Shown piece after piece: positions 18,002 through 26,900 of a DNA stretch of 64,000 bases. The stretch comes from Mucilaginibacter sp. OK098 (GTDB lineage: Bacteria; Bacteroidota; Bacteroidia; Sphingobacteriales; Sphingobacteriaceae). Each line of letters starts with the position of its first letter. Within the stretch, counting starts at the first letter, position 1. The stretch lies in assembly GCF_900142915.1 (NCBI RefSeq), contig NZ_FRCM01000004.1, positions 533,796-597,795 of the forward strand. Direction: 5' to 3'. The translations under genes and the position numbers were made by a program. The notes under the pieces are model-generated. The model did no database searches, was not told the DNA's origin, and worked only from the letters and a program-made list of their open reading frames with translations.

Positions 18002-18823
18002 TTAAAGTTTAAACCCTACATTAAATTTCATTGTGAAGCCATTGTTTGCAGGTAATTCTCTTACGGCAAACTCATTTAGCGTGGTTACACTGCGTGTTGC
18101 ATAAATAATGGGGCCGCCACATAATGTGAATGAAAAACGGGAAGCTGCAGGGGCATAATTTAATGAAGGGCCAATTAATAGCCGGGCGCCGCCTTCGGCC
18201 TCATTAGTTTCCCAAAAACCTTCCAAATCTTGCCCAACAGCTTCAAAGCCGCCAAAAAGCTGTCCGCTAATTTGCCTGTGGACACCAACGCTGCTTATTA
18301 CATCCAGGTTGTCCCGGTTTTTATCAAATGCTTTCTCAAATCTTACATTAGCGCCAAGTTTCCATTTCAGGTTATCATAAGCGGCAGTTATGCGGCTTAA
18401 AGCTACTTTATCATTATTAAACTCACGCCTGAAACCAAGGCTTCCCCCTACCCTGATACCTTCGGCGGCATTCCCGCCAATAAAATCGCGCAGAACTTCG
18501 GCTTGTTGTAAGCTATTAACGGAGCCCTTGTTGCCAAAACCTACCCCCATTGATGCAACTAAGGTAAACTTAGCCCCCAGGTAGCCTTTAACAGAAATAT
18601 TTTGATCCACCCCGTCATAACCCAATGGGGTTACCGTATGCTGCCCGTAACCACCCGAGTAATTTAAGCTCCAGCCTTGTGCGGCCGGATTAAGCGCATT
18701 AATAGTAAATAAAAAGGGCTGTGGCTGTGCAATTGAGGTATTTAAAAGTTGCGGGTTTATGGTTTGAGCTTTAGCCGCAACAACTAACGTAAACAGTAAA
18801 ATTAACAGGTAAATTTTTTTCAT
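18002..18823 (-). CDS. Hypothetical outer-membrane beta-barrel protein
   Basis: 273 residues with a signal peptide (cleavage after AKA-Q near residue 20). The mature part is a series of alternating strands (LNYSGGYGQH, FTLVASMGVGFG, GGSLGFRREF, WKLGANVRFEKAF) and ends MKFNVGFKL, a typical barrel C-terminus. It resembles small transport- or adhesion-related OM proteins without a named family. Monocistronic. Confidence 0.65.
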   Translation of the reverse strand: MKKIYLLILLFTLVVAAKAQTINPQLLNTSIAQPQPFLFTINALNPAAQGWSLNYSGGYGQHTVTPLGYDGVDQNISVKGYLGAKFTLVASMGVGFGNKGSVNSLQQAEVLRDFIGGNAAEGIRVGGSLGFRREFNNDKVALSRITAAYDNLKWKLGANVRFEKAFDKNRDNLDVISSVGVHRQISGQLFGGFEAVGQDLEGFWETNEAEGGARLLIGPSLNYAPAASRFSFTLCGGPIIYATRSVTTLNEFAVRELPANNGFTMKFNVGFKL

Positions 18824-18935
18824 GAGCCTATGTTTAGATGTATTTCAAATTGCTGCTAATTAAATATATTTAAATGAACTTTACATTAATAAGTTGATAA
18901 ATTAAGCGGTTATTAAATTTTTAAAGCCTCATGAT

Positions 18936-19685
18936 CTAACCTCTCACTAAATAAGCATTCGGAACATTCTTAGGCGTGTAATCAATTCCGAAGGCATGCT
19001 TAATCAATAGCGATACAACTTCGGTTACCGTTTTTTCCTTGCGGTGCATTTGCGGTAGTGAGCCCATCATGGCATAGCTTATTGGGTTTACTGCGGGGAT
19101 AAAGGTTTCCCATTCATATCCCTTGCCCCATATAATTCCCTTAACCATAATAGCCAGGTCTGCAGAATGCTCAAGCAGGAAATGCAGCATTTCAGCAGAG
19201 TTATGGCTGTTTTGATTTACGGTATGAAAAATTGGGGTATGTCCGCCAAAACCATATTCATCTAACGCTGCTTTCGCATTTACGTCTGCTCCATTTTGTA
19301 CCAATATCATTGCACAAGCAATACTGTTATATTCTGCGCAGAAATGCAGCAGCGTGCCACCAGTTAAAGGGGCATAAGTATTGTTGAACAATGAATAGGT
19401 TTTGGATACAATAGCTGCATCACCATCGATCAATTCTTTTAACCCTTCGGCATCATCAATAAAAACAGCCAGCAGGGCCTTATCTTCAAACTGCAGGCCG
19501 GCATTAATAAATGCTTTTACACAATCTTTAAACCGGGGTGTACGGGTGTACATTTCTATCATCATGGTAAAAAGGGGCATACCATCATGAATTTCATTAG
19601 GGTTGCCGCCCTGTTCAAAGTACCCGTTGATCCCTTCAACAGAATGTACTTCAATATCATAAAGTATTTGTTTATAGTCGGGCAT
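18936..19685 (-). CDS. Ankyrin-repeat protein
   Basis: 249 residues without signal peptide. Ankyrin units are visible around TLLHFCAEYNSIACAMILVQNGADVNAK, then HTPIFHTVNQNSHNSAEMLHFLLEHSADL, each with the TPLH-like turn and LL-x-GAD ending. Such proteins mediate protein contacts. No enzymatic domain is attached and the partner is unknown. Confidence 0.8.
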   Translation of the reverse strand: MPDYKQILYDIEVHSVEGINGYFEQGGNPNEIHDGMPLFTMMIEMYTRTPRFKDCVKAFINAGLQFEDKALLAVFIDDAEGLKELIDGDAAIVSKTYSLFNNTYAPLTGGTLLHFCAEYNSIACAMILVQNGADVNAKAALDEYGFGGHTPIFHTVNQNSHNSAEMLHFLLEHSADLAIMVKGIIWGKGYEWETFIPAVNPISYAMMGSLPQMHRKEKTVTEVVSLLIKHAFGIDYTPKNVPNAYLVRG

Positions 19686-19729
19686 TATATTAAGTTTTAA
19701 TTTGTTATATAAAGTTATTTAAATTTCTC

Positions 19730-19800
19730 AAACTCAATATTCTCACTGCAAACTTTTTATCTTCCGGACTTTCCGTCTTTCGGACTTTCGGACTTAAAAT
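19730..19800. repeat. Short low-complexity repeats of CGGACTTTC
   Basis: The phrases TTCCGGACTTTCCG, TTTCGGACTTTCGGAC repeat in the gap between the ankyrin gene and mazG. They are non-coding and similar in style to other word repeats in this window. Confidence 0.45.
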
Positions 19801-19825
19801 CTTACTTTTACCGCAAACATATTTT

Positions 19826-20629
19826 ATGCCCTTAACACCCCCATCTGCCGCATCAACACCTGAAACTGCCTTTACCAGGCTGCTTACCATTATGGACGAT
19901 TTGCGCCTTAACTGCCCATGGGATAAAAAGCAGACACTTGAAAGCTTGCGCCATTTAACCATTGAAGAAACCTACGAGCTATCAGATGCTATTTTAAGCG
20001 CCGACATGCCCGAGATTAAGAAAGAGCTGGGTGATATTATGCTGCATCTTGTTTTTTATGCCCGCATAGCTTCGGAAACTAACGATTTTAATATTACCGA
20101 TGTATTAAACAGCATTTGCGATAAGCTGGTTAACAGGCATCCGCATATTTACGGCGACGTTGAAGTGCAGGATGAAAACGATGTGAAGCGCAACTGGGAA
20201 CAGATAAAGCTAAAAGAAGGAAACAAATCGGTATTAGGCGGGGTGCCTGCATCGTTACCAGCGCTGGTAAAAGCATCGCGCATACAGGAAAAGGCCCGTG
20301 GCGTTGGGTTTGACTGGGAAGAGAAAAAGCAGGTATGGGCAAAGGTTGAAGAAGAATTACAGGAATTTAAAAATGAGTTTAACGCTGAAGATGAAAGCAC
20401 TATTGACCACGAAAAAGCTGAAGGCGAGTTTGGCGACCTGCTTTTTTCTCTTATTAATTATGCCCGGTTCATAAATATTAACCCGGAAGATGCTTTGGAG
20501 AAAACAAATCGTAAATTTATAAAGCGTTTTCAGTACCTGGAGCGCAAAGCTGCCGAAAACGGGCAACAGTTACAAAATATGAGCCTTGCCGAAATGGATA
20601 TATTTTGGGAAGAAGCCAAAAAAATTTAA
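19826..20629 (+). CDS. mazG: Nucleoside triphosphate pyrophosphohydrolase MazG
   Basis: 267 residues with two MazG folds. The first has LNCPWDKKQTLESLRHLTIEETYELSDAI and the acidic ExxE/ExxD metal-binding pairs (KKELGDIMLHLVF); the second carries EEELQEFKNEF and EGEFGDLLFSLINYARF. It hydrolyses NTPs to NMP and pyrophosphate, cleaning aberrant nucleotides and lowering (p)ppGpp-linked signals. Length matches E. coli MazG (263 aa). It is monocistronic. Confidence 0.95.
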   Translation: MPLTPPSAASTPETAFTRLLTIMDDLRLNCPWDKKQTLESLRHLTIEETYELSDAILSADMPEIKKELGDIMLHLVFYARIASETNDFNITDVLNSICDKLVNRHPHIYGDVEVQDENDVKRNWEQIKLKEGNKSVLGGVPASLPALVKASRIQEKARGVGFDWEEKKQVWAKVEEELQEFKNEFNAEDESTIDHEKAEGEFGDLLFSLINYARFININPEDALEKTNRKFIKRFQYLERKAAENGQQLQNMSLAEMDIFWEEAKKI

Positions 20630-20691
20630 AATATGCTGATAATTGTAGCGTTGATAAAAAGATCAACGTAACCAATTAAACCATTATAACT

Positions 20692-21141
20692 ATGAAACTA
20701 AAATTACAATACCTATTACCGTTATTGGCTGTTTTGGCCACCGGCTGCATTGGCGGGACGAATAAAAATAATAATAATGTAAGCCCTATACCTGACGGAA
20801 ACTATACCGGCCAGTTCAGGCTTTTGCATATACACACCAATAGCACAGATACCGTAAAAACAAATATTACGCTTACTTTGTCAAATTCTGCAGGTACTTA
20901 TAAAGTTACCGGTGATACGGCAACAGTACATGCTGGCAGTTATGGTAATTACGCAGGAAATTCGGCTACCGGTTTAATCACTTTTGAGGATAAAACTTAT
21001 TCAAGTTCCGCACCTTTTACAAAAACACATCTTGCCGGTACCTATAACTATGTGTATGATGGTACCGTATTCCAAATGAAAGCTATAGGGGCACTAGATA
21101 CCCTTGAACTGCAGTATGATCTGAAAAAGGTAACTAACTAA
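20692..21141 (+). CDS. Hypothetical lipoprotein
   Basis: 149 residues with a lipoprotein signal: hydrophobic stretch and lipobox LATGC, Cys at residue 19. Then a flexible GTNKNNNN segment and strands resembling a small beta-sandwich (GNYTGQFRLLHI, GTYKVTGDTATV). No named family. A short hairpin CGTTGAT/ATCAACG lies at 20649-20668 upstream. Confidence 0.65.
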   Translation: MKLKLQYLLPLLAVLATGCIGGTNKNNNNVSPIPDGNYTGQFRLLHIHTNSTDTVKTNITLTLSNSAGTYKVTGDTATVHAGSYGNYAGNSATGLITFEDKTYSSSAPFTKTHLAGTYNYVYDGTVFQMKAIGALDTLELQYDLKKVTN

Positions 21142-21302
21142 TAAATTTACCGCTTATTTCACAACAAGCCGGATTTATAATTTGTATATCTCCCGTTTAA
21201 ATAACTCTTCCGTAAACTAAATTTCAATTTATTGTAGCGAATTTATTCCTGGTTTCGTACTGGATATAAATGATTAATAAATTTGAGCTGAATTAAACAC
21301 AT

Positions 21303-21872
21303 TTGATGCATCAACCGCGGGGCATTGCTGAAGATGAAATAATTAGCAAGTGCAAAACAGGCAGCTTAAAATACCAGGAATTGCTGTATAAGCAGTTCTA
21401 TGGCTATGCCATGGGTATTGGTTTGCGCTATAGCATTAACCGCGATGATGCTTTAGAGGTTGTTAACGATGCCTTTATTAAAGTATTTAACAGCATAAAA
21501 AACTACAACAGCGACAGGCCTTTTAAAGCATGGCTGCGCACAATTATAGTTAATACTGCTATTGACAGGCGGCGCAAGGACCTGAAATTTCAGCTGCATG
21601 TTGAAATTGACAACGCAATGCCAATTAGCAGCAACACAAGCGCAATTGAAAATTTAAATGTGCAGGACATTTTAAAGCTGATGCAGCAACTACCGGCAAT
21701 TCAACTTACCATTTTCAATTTATATGAAATAGACGGGTACAGGCATGACGAAATAGCAAAATTATTGGCTATACCCGAAAGCTCATCAAGGGTTTACCTG
21801 AGCAGGGCTAAAGAAAAATTAAGAAACATGTTACGATCAGAAGCACATAACCATGGACGATCAGTTGGATAA
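21303..21872 (+). CDS. RNA polymerase ECF-type sigma factor
   Basis: 189 residues. Region 2 (about 20-90, with LRYSINRDDALEVVNDAFIKVF) and region 4 (about 120-180, with LPAIQLTIFNLYEIDGYRHDEIAKLLAI followed by SSRVYLSRAKEKLR) are clear. It overlaps the next gene by 20 bases, and the operon continues with a membrane-anchored protein and a barrel protein. This suggests a sigma factor that responds to envelope state. Confidence 0.92.
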   Translation: MMHQPRGIAEDEIISKCKTGSLKYQELLYKQFYGYAMGIGLRYSINRDDALEVVNDAFIKVFNSIKNYNSDRPFKAWLRTIIVNTAIDRRRKDLKFQLHVEIDNAMPISSNTSAIENLNVQDILKLMQQLPAIQLTIFNLYEIDGYRHDEIAKLLAIPESSSRVYLSRAKEKLRNMLRSEAHNHGRSVG

Positions 21873-23214
21873 CGACTTAAAGAATCGCATACGGGAGGTG
21901 TTCGATAATTTCGAAGACACATCTGCCGATGAGGGCTGGTTGCTGCTAAGGGAAAAATTTCCTGAAGAGCAATCAAAGCGCCGCGCGTTAGCCTGGCTGT
22001 GGTGGGGTGGTGCTGCAGCTGTGTTATTGCTGTTTTTTGGAATTGGCTTATGGATAAAAAACGCGCAGGATCAGCCTAAAAACAACCTTGTTAAAATAGT
22101 AAAACATCCTAAACACGAAGATTTAATAGTTAAAAAAACGCAGAAAGATACTGTTACCAGCGCCGCGCCTATTAATGCCGCGCCAATTAAAGAAAAAGGT
22201 ATTGATAAAAACGAAGCCGCTGCCCATAATTACCAGGCAAGTTTATTACGCCCTGCTGCATCGTCAAATAAAACCGGCAACCAAAAACCTGCCAGGCCTG
22301 CTTATGGTTTGCCTGTAATTGATACCGCTGGTAAAAACACATTTATAGCTAAAAAATCAATCGATAGATCAACCGACAGCATAAAAAACCCCATTAACAA
22401 AACTGCAGCGCCACAAATGGCTATTGCCAATGAGCCAAAAAACGAAAAACCAAAATCATTGGTGATCCAGGAGAAGAAACCTGAAAAATCAATTATAGCG
22501 ATGTTTAATGATGATAAAGGTGAAAAAAAACCAAAAACCGAAGATGCGCAGCTATCAAAAAAAGTTCGTTTTGCTGTATATGCGGCCACCTACTTTAACT
22601 ACTCAAAGGGAAGTGCCAACCAGGTAAATGTAGGCGCAGGCTTTTCATCCGATATTAATATTAGCAATAATCTTAAATTGGTAACGGGTGTTTCCATTGC
22701 GCAAAATTCTTTAAGTTATTCGGGCTTTCCTTCGGCGGCGGCTTCTGCCAAAAGCAATCTTTTTACCCCCTCAACAGTAGGTTCGTCAATGAACTTTACG
22801 GCATTATCAACTCCAAGTGTTAAAAATTATAACGCCAGCCTGGTTGGGCTTGATATCCCCATTAACCTAAAATATGAGTTTAATCCGCAAAAAACTGATG
22901 CCTATATTTCAATGGGACTAAGTTCAGGAACTTTTATTGATGAATCATATACTTACAAGTACAACTACCCTTCATTCCTTTCTGATAAGCTGCAACAAAC
23001 AACAGATCAAACTACTACCGGGAAAAGTTTCGGCAGCTTTTACTTTGCAAAAACACTGAATGTAGCTTTTGGAATTGGCTATCCTTTTGGCAAAAACCGC
23101 CTTATTCTTGAGCCGTTTTTAAAATACCCGCTTGCTGGTATCGGCTCGCAAAACCTGCGCTTCGGTGCCGGTGGGATAAACCTTAAACTAAACTTTCAAT
23201 CGTCACATAAATGA
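21853..23214 (+). CDS. Membrane-anchored protein with C-terminal beta-barrel-like domain, downstream of ECF sigma
   Basis: 453 residues. Residues 1-45 are charged and cytosolic-looking (DDQLDNDLKNRIREVF, DEGWLLLREKF); a transmembrane helix follows at about 50-70; residues 75-220 are Lys/Pro/Ala-rich and probably cross the periplasm; 225-453 look like an outer-membrane beta-barrel (NYSKGSANQVNVGAGFSS to the end LKLNFQSSHK). The N-terminus could contact the sigma factor, as an anti-sigma would, but no zinc-binding motif is present. Start overlaps sigma by 20 bases and the stop overlaps the next ATG by 4. Confidence 0.75.
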   Translation: MDDQLDNDLKNRIREVFDNFEDTSADEGWLLLREKFPEEQSKRRALAWLWWGGAAAVLLLFFGIGLWIKNAQDQPKNNLVKIVKHPKHEDLIVKKTQKDTVTSAAPINAAPIKEKGIDKNEAAAHNYQASLLRPAASSNKTGNQKPARPAYGLPVIDTAGKNTFIAKKSIDRSTDSIKNPINKTAAPQMAIANEPKNEKPKSLVIQEKKPEKSIIAMFNDDKGEKKPKTEDAQLSKKVRFAVYAATYFNYSKGSANQVNVGAGFSSDINISNNLKLVTGVSIAQNSLSYSGFPSAAASAKSNLFTPSTVGSSMNFTALSTPSVKNYNASLVGLDIPINLKYEFNPQKTDAYISMGLSSGTFIDESYTYKYNYPSFLSDKLQQTTDQTTTGKSFGSFYFAKTLNVAFGIGYPFGKNRLILEPFLKYPLAGIGSQNLRFGAGGINLKLNFQSSHK

Positions 23215-23972
23215 AAACACTTTTACTAACCTTAACCGCACTTTTTATTTTAACGGGTGTAAATGCACAAAAAATAGAACTGTCGGTGCTGGCCGGTCCG
23301 GGGTTGTTTCATTATTCTGGTAAATCAACAACTGCCACCTCTTTTATTTTGCAGGGGGCAAGTGATCAGAACAGTTATACCAATAACCCATATGGTAACA
23401 AAAACGGTTTTAGCTATGGCGGCGGTTTACAAGCTCAGCTTGTAAGCAGGGGCGGATTTATCATAGGCCTGCAAGCAGGATATGATGTTTTAAGAAGCAA
23501 GGTTGATATTAACGGGGTATACCCATACCAGCTCCAATTTGAGCTGCAAGCGCCATCATATTACGCCCAGAATCAGCCTTTGCCTGCAAAAGGAGCATCG
23601 TACTTAAAAAATCAGCTTATAAACATCAGCCCTTATATTGGGTACCGGGTAAATGGCAAAAAAATCAGTATTGATTTAATGCCCGGCTTAGACATTGGCT
23701 TTAGCACAAGCGCTTATGATAAAGGCAGCGCCACAACTACCACAGACCCTGCAACTACCTATAAAACAAACAGGCAGATAACCAATGTACCAACAGATGT
23801 GCGGCTTAAATTTGGTGCGGCGTTAAACTATAACCGCTATGCCCTGATTGCCTCCTACGCACATGGCTTAACCAATTATGAATCAAGAATGATTGGTGAT
23901 GGCGCACCTGTACCTTCCTACGAAGCGCACAGCGAACTTTTTAAATTAGGAATTGGGTATAGGATAAATTAA
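23211..23972 (+). CDS. Outer-membrane beta-barrel protein
   Basis: 253 residues with a signal peptide (cleavage after VNA-Q near residue 19). The body alternates glycine-rich strands (GGGLQAQLV, FIIGLQAGYDVL, ISPYIGYRV) and ends FKLGIGYRIN with a C-terminal aromatic-like strand, as expected for barrels. The ATG overlaps the previous stop (ATGA), so it is the third gene of the sigma operon. Related proteins are PorT-like barrels. Confidence 0.8.
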   Translation: MKTLLLTLTALFILTGVNAQKIELSVLAGPGLFHYSGKSTTATSFILQGASDQNSYTNNPYGNKNGFSYGGGLQAQLVSRGGFIIGLQAGYDVLRSKVDINGVYPYQLQFELQAPSYYAQNQPLPAKGASYLKNQLINISPYIGYRVNGKKISIDLMPGLDIGFSTSAYDKGSATTTTDPATTYKTNRQITNVPTDVRLKFGAALNYNRYALIASYAHGLTNYESRMIGDGAPVPSYEAHSELFKLGIGYRIN

Positions 23973-24038
23973 GCAGAAAGCTAAAAGGCGAAAGCTTAAA
24001 GCTTTTTGCTTTGGTCTTTCCGCTTTAAGCTTTAAGCT
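23973..24038. repeat. Hairpin-rich AAAGCTT word repeat between convergent genes
   Basis: AAAGCTTAAAGC, AAAGCTTTTTGC and GCTTTAAGCTTTAAGCTC alternate between the convergent genes at 23972 and 24039. They can form several alternative hairpins, and may terminate transcription in both directions. Confidence 0.5.
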
Positions 24039-25259
24039 CTATTTAAATTGAATAGCTTTTACCGGCTCAATACGGGTTACCAGCATTGATGGGCCTATCA
24101 TTACCAGCAAACATATTACCAGCGTTCCTAGGTTTAAAAACAGCAGCTCTATCCAATTAAACTGGATAGGTACGAAGCTCATGTAATAAGATGCCTGGTC
24201 GAGTTTAAAAAAATGGGTTTGTGATTGAAATACCCCAATGCCAATACCAAACATATTGCCAAACAACATCCCTAAGCCAATGAGGTAAAACGCGTTGTAT
24301 AAAAATACCTTTTGTATGGCCCAGTTGCTGGCGCCCATTGCTTTTAACATGCCTACCATTGTGGTACGCTCCACAATCATTATCAGCAGCGCCGAAATCA
24401 TATTTATAACGGCAACCAATATCATCAATACTAAAACCACTTTGGTATTACCATCGAGCAGATCGAGCCAGCCGAATATAACACCGTAGTTTTCTATTAC
24501 GGTATATGATTTCAGCTTGGTTGGCAGTATGTTATCAATATTGTTAGCCGTATTATTTATATCATCAAAATCATTGATCCCAATCTCATAACCACCAATT
24601 TCATCGGGCTTCCAGTTATTGAGGCGGTTAATTAACGACAGATCACCTACTACATATTGTTTATCAACATCCTCAATGCCAGTGCTATAAATGCCGGTGA
24701 TAGTAAATGCCCTTGTGCGCATGGGTACCTGCACAAAATACATTAAAATTTTATCCCCAACTTTTAGCTGCAGGCGGTTGGCCGTAAGTTGCGAGATCAG
24801 GAGCTGCTTTTTTGATTCAACTGTATCCGTAAAATCAAGCACTTTACCGGCAATTAAATTTTTCTTAAAAAATGCCCAGTTATACGTTTTATCAACACCC
24901 TTTAGTATTACACCTTCAATTTCGGTGTGGGTTTTTATGATGCCGGGCTTCATGGCAAAAGGAACAACGCTGCCAATATTATTAACGGCAATTGCTTTCT
25001 TTACAAAGTTATTGTCAGCCGTAAATGGTGAATTCTCAATGGAATTATTAAGATCGAGCTTTACAACCTGCATATCACCAGAAAAACCACGGATCTTTTC
25101 CCTTATTTCCTGCTTAAAGCCCCTTACTATGGCCAGGGTTAATATCATAACCCCTAAACCCAGCATGATACCAATAATGGCTATGCGTACAATTAATTTT
25201 GAAAATGTACGCTTAGACTTAAATGTTATACGACTGGCTATGAAATAGGCGAAACTCAA
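24039..25259 (-). CDS. LolC/LolE-like ABC transporter permease (FtsX family)
   Basis: 406 residues with four transmembrane helices: one at about 20-45 and three near the C-terminus (285-400), separated by a large periplasmic MacB-type domain. KRTFSKLIVRIAIIGIMLGLGVMI and VVLVLMILVAVINMISALLIMIVERTTMVGMLKAMG are the FtsX-family signatures. It probably exports lipoproteins to LolA or has a related role, with an ATPase encoded elsewhere. No upstream ATG is in frame; TTG at 25259 is the likely start codon. Confidence 0.88.
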   Translation of the reverse strand: MSFAYFIASRITFKSKRTFSKLIVRIAIIGIMLGLGVMILTLAIVRGFKQEIREKIRGFSGDMQVVKLDLNNSIENSPFTADNNFVKKAIAVNNIGSVVPFAMKPGIIKTHTEIEGVILKGVDKTYNWAFFKKNLIAGKVLDFTDTVESKKQLLISQLTANRLQLKVGDKILMYFVQVPMRTRAFTITGIYSTGIEDVDKQYVVGDLSLINRLNNWKPDEIGGYEIGINDFDDINNTANNIDNILPTKLKSYTVIENYGVIFGWLDLLDGNTKVVLVLMILVAVINMISALLIMIVERTTMVGMLKAMGASNWAIQKVFLYNAFYLIGLGMLFGNMFGIGIGVFQSQTHFFKLDQASYYMSFVPIQFNWIELLFLNLGTLVICLLVMIGPSMLVTRIEPVKAIQFK

Positions 25260-25361
25260 TGCGATATGGATTTTTAGTACCTTCGCAAATATGCGGTTTT
25301 GCTGGTAAAAACCGGCAAACTTTAAACAGCATAGCTGGTTTATAGTTTATATCGGTTATTG

Positions 25362-25445
25362 GCCTCACCTAAATCCTCTCCAAAGGAGAGGACTTGAGCT
25401 TCGTTCTTTTTAGAACCCTCTCCTTTGGAGAGGGCAGGGTGAGGC
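25362..25445. repeat. 84-bp bi-hairpin intergenic repeat
   Basis: Outer arms GCCTCACC (25362-25369) and GGTGAGGC (25438-25445) enclose two hairpins, CCTCTCC-aaa-GGAGAGG and CCCTCTCC-ttt-GGAGAGGG, with GAGCTTCGTTC between. A right-hand half copy is at about 26775-26833. The wording is related to the cores of the elements at 1, 45440 and 56520. Confidence 0.75.
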
Positions 25446-25465
25446 AAGCCTAAAACAATTTATTT

Positions 25466-26695
25466 ATGATGAGGATAAAACTTTTTATACAATTTTCGCT
25501 AATTGCCTGTTCATTATCATGCGCCGTATCAGGCCAAAAAACCAATTATAAACATGTTACCGGGGCTGCCGCAAAAAAAGCTGTAATGATAACCGGTGCG
25601 GCCCAAACTGATCAATATATTGATTACCTGAAAGGGAAAAACATCGGGATGGTTATAAACCAGACTTCGATAATTGGTGAAAATAAGACACTTAGCCTCG
25701 ATAGCCTGGTTAAGCTGGGCATCGCCATAAAAAAGATCTATGGGCCTGAGCATGGTTTTAGGGGCGATGCCAGTAACGGCGCCGATGTAAATAACAGCGT
25801 TGATGCTAAAACAGGAGTCCCTGTAATTTCCATTTATGGCAACAAGCATTATAAACCAACCGCAGAAGATTTAAAGGGTATTGACTTAATGATATATGAT
25901 ATACAGGATGTTGGAGCAAGGTTTTACACCTACCTTTCAACACTGCAATATGTAATGGAAGCCTGTGCCGAAAACAATATCGAGCTAATGATATTGGACA
26001 GACCAAATCCTAATGGTTTTTATGTTGATGGACCGATATTGGATTCAGCCATCCATGCATTTGTTGCAATGAACCCCATCCCCATTGTGCACGGCCTAAC
26101 CACCGCCGAGTATGCCCAAATGCTGAATGGCGAAGGTTGGCTGAAAGATCATGAAAAGTGTAAGCTGAAAATTATAAAAGTGGCTAATTATAGGCATAGT
26201 TTGCCTTACAGGCTGCCGGTTAATCCATCACCCAATTTAAACACGGATAGGTCAATCTTATTATATCCTTCAGTGTGCTTATTTGAGGGGACAACCTTTA
26301 GTCTGGGTCGTGGAACCATGCTGCCATTTTTACAATTAGGGCACCCGGCTTTGCAGGGAAAGTATACTTACTCATTTACCCCGGTAAGTATTAAGGGGAT
26401 GAGTGAAGACCCACCGCAAAAAAATAAGACCTGCTACGGCATCGACCTAAAAAATTACGATACAAATACCATTTACAACAGCGGTAAGCTTAATTTAGCC
26501 TGGCTGATTGAGCTGTATAAAGCATTCCCGGATAAGGAGCATTTTTTTAACGCCTACTTTACAAAGCTTGCCGGCACAACGGAGCTGCGTAAGCAAATTG
26601 AGGCGGGTAAAAGCGAGGCAGAGATAAGAGCAAGCTGGGAGCCGGGTTTAAGTAACTATAAAACCATGCGGGCGAAGTATTTGTTGTACCCATAA
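25466..26695 (+). CDS. namZ: DUF1343 protein, NamZ-like exo-beta-N-acetylmuramidase
   Basis: 409 residues with a signal peptide ending near residue 23. The DUF1343 signature appears as GPEHGFRGDA, DLMIYDIQDVGARFYTY, ILDRPNPNG and GLTTAEYAQMLNGE. Characterised NamZ proteins release terminal MurNAc from peptidoglycan fragments. Catalytic Glu of GPEHG is present. Start ATG 25466 or 25469. The gene is flanked on both sides by the bi-hairpin repeat. It would act in the periplasm in cell-wall recycling. Confidence 0.88.
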   Translation: MMRIKLFIQFSLIACSLSCAVSGQKTNYKHVTGAAAKKAVMITGAAQTDQYIDYLKGKNIGMVINQTSIIGENKTLSLDSLVKLGIAIKKIYGPEHGFRGDASNGADVNNSVDAKTGVPVISIYGNKHYKPTAEDLKGIDLMIYDIQDVGARFYTYLSTLQYVMEACAENNIELMILDRPNPNGFYVDGPILDSAIHAFVAMNPIPIVHGLTTAEYAQMLNGEGWLKDHEKCKLKIIKVANYRHSLPYRLPVNPSPNLNTDRSILLYPSVCLFEGTTFSLGRGTMLPFLQLGHPALQGKYTYSFTPVSIKGMSEDPPQKNKTCYGIDLKNYDTNTIYNSGKLNLAWLIELYKAFPDKEHFFNAYFTKLAGTTELRKQIEAGKSEAEIRASWEPGLSNYKTMRAKYLLYP

Positions 26696-26769
26696 AGGAA
26701 ATACGGAAGTCGGAATGCCGATTGTGGAATGTTTTAAATGTGGAGTTGTGTGATCTGTAACAGCTTTTT

Positions 26770-26833
26770 TGGAGAGGCATTAAATTTCGTTCTTTTTTAG
26801 AACCCTCTCCAAAGGAGAGGGTAGGGCGAGGCT
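26770..26833. repeat. Partial copy of the bi-hairpin intergenic repeat
   Basis: AATTTCGTTCTTTTTTAGAA followed by CCCTCTCC-aaa-GGAGAGGG and AGGGCGAGGC corresponds to the right half of the element at 25362-25445. The left half is degraded. Confidence 0.65.
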
Positions 26834-26845
26834 GGAATGCTTGCT

Positions 26846-26877
26846 CTTGTCACAATGTTTATTTTTAACTATCTTTA
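26846..26877 (+). promoter_or_regulatory. Promoter of fmt
   Basis: CTTG (26846-26849), 20 bases, then TATCTTTA (26870-26877), close to the Bacteroidota -33/-7 pattern; ATG of fmt is 24 bases further on. Confidence 0.5.
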
Positions 26878-26900
26878 GGAGTTAGCGTTTTTATCTATAT

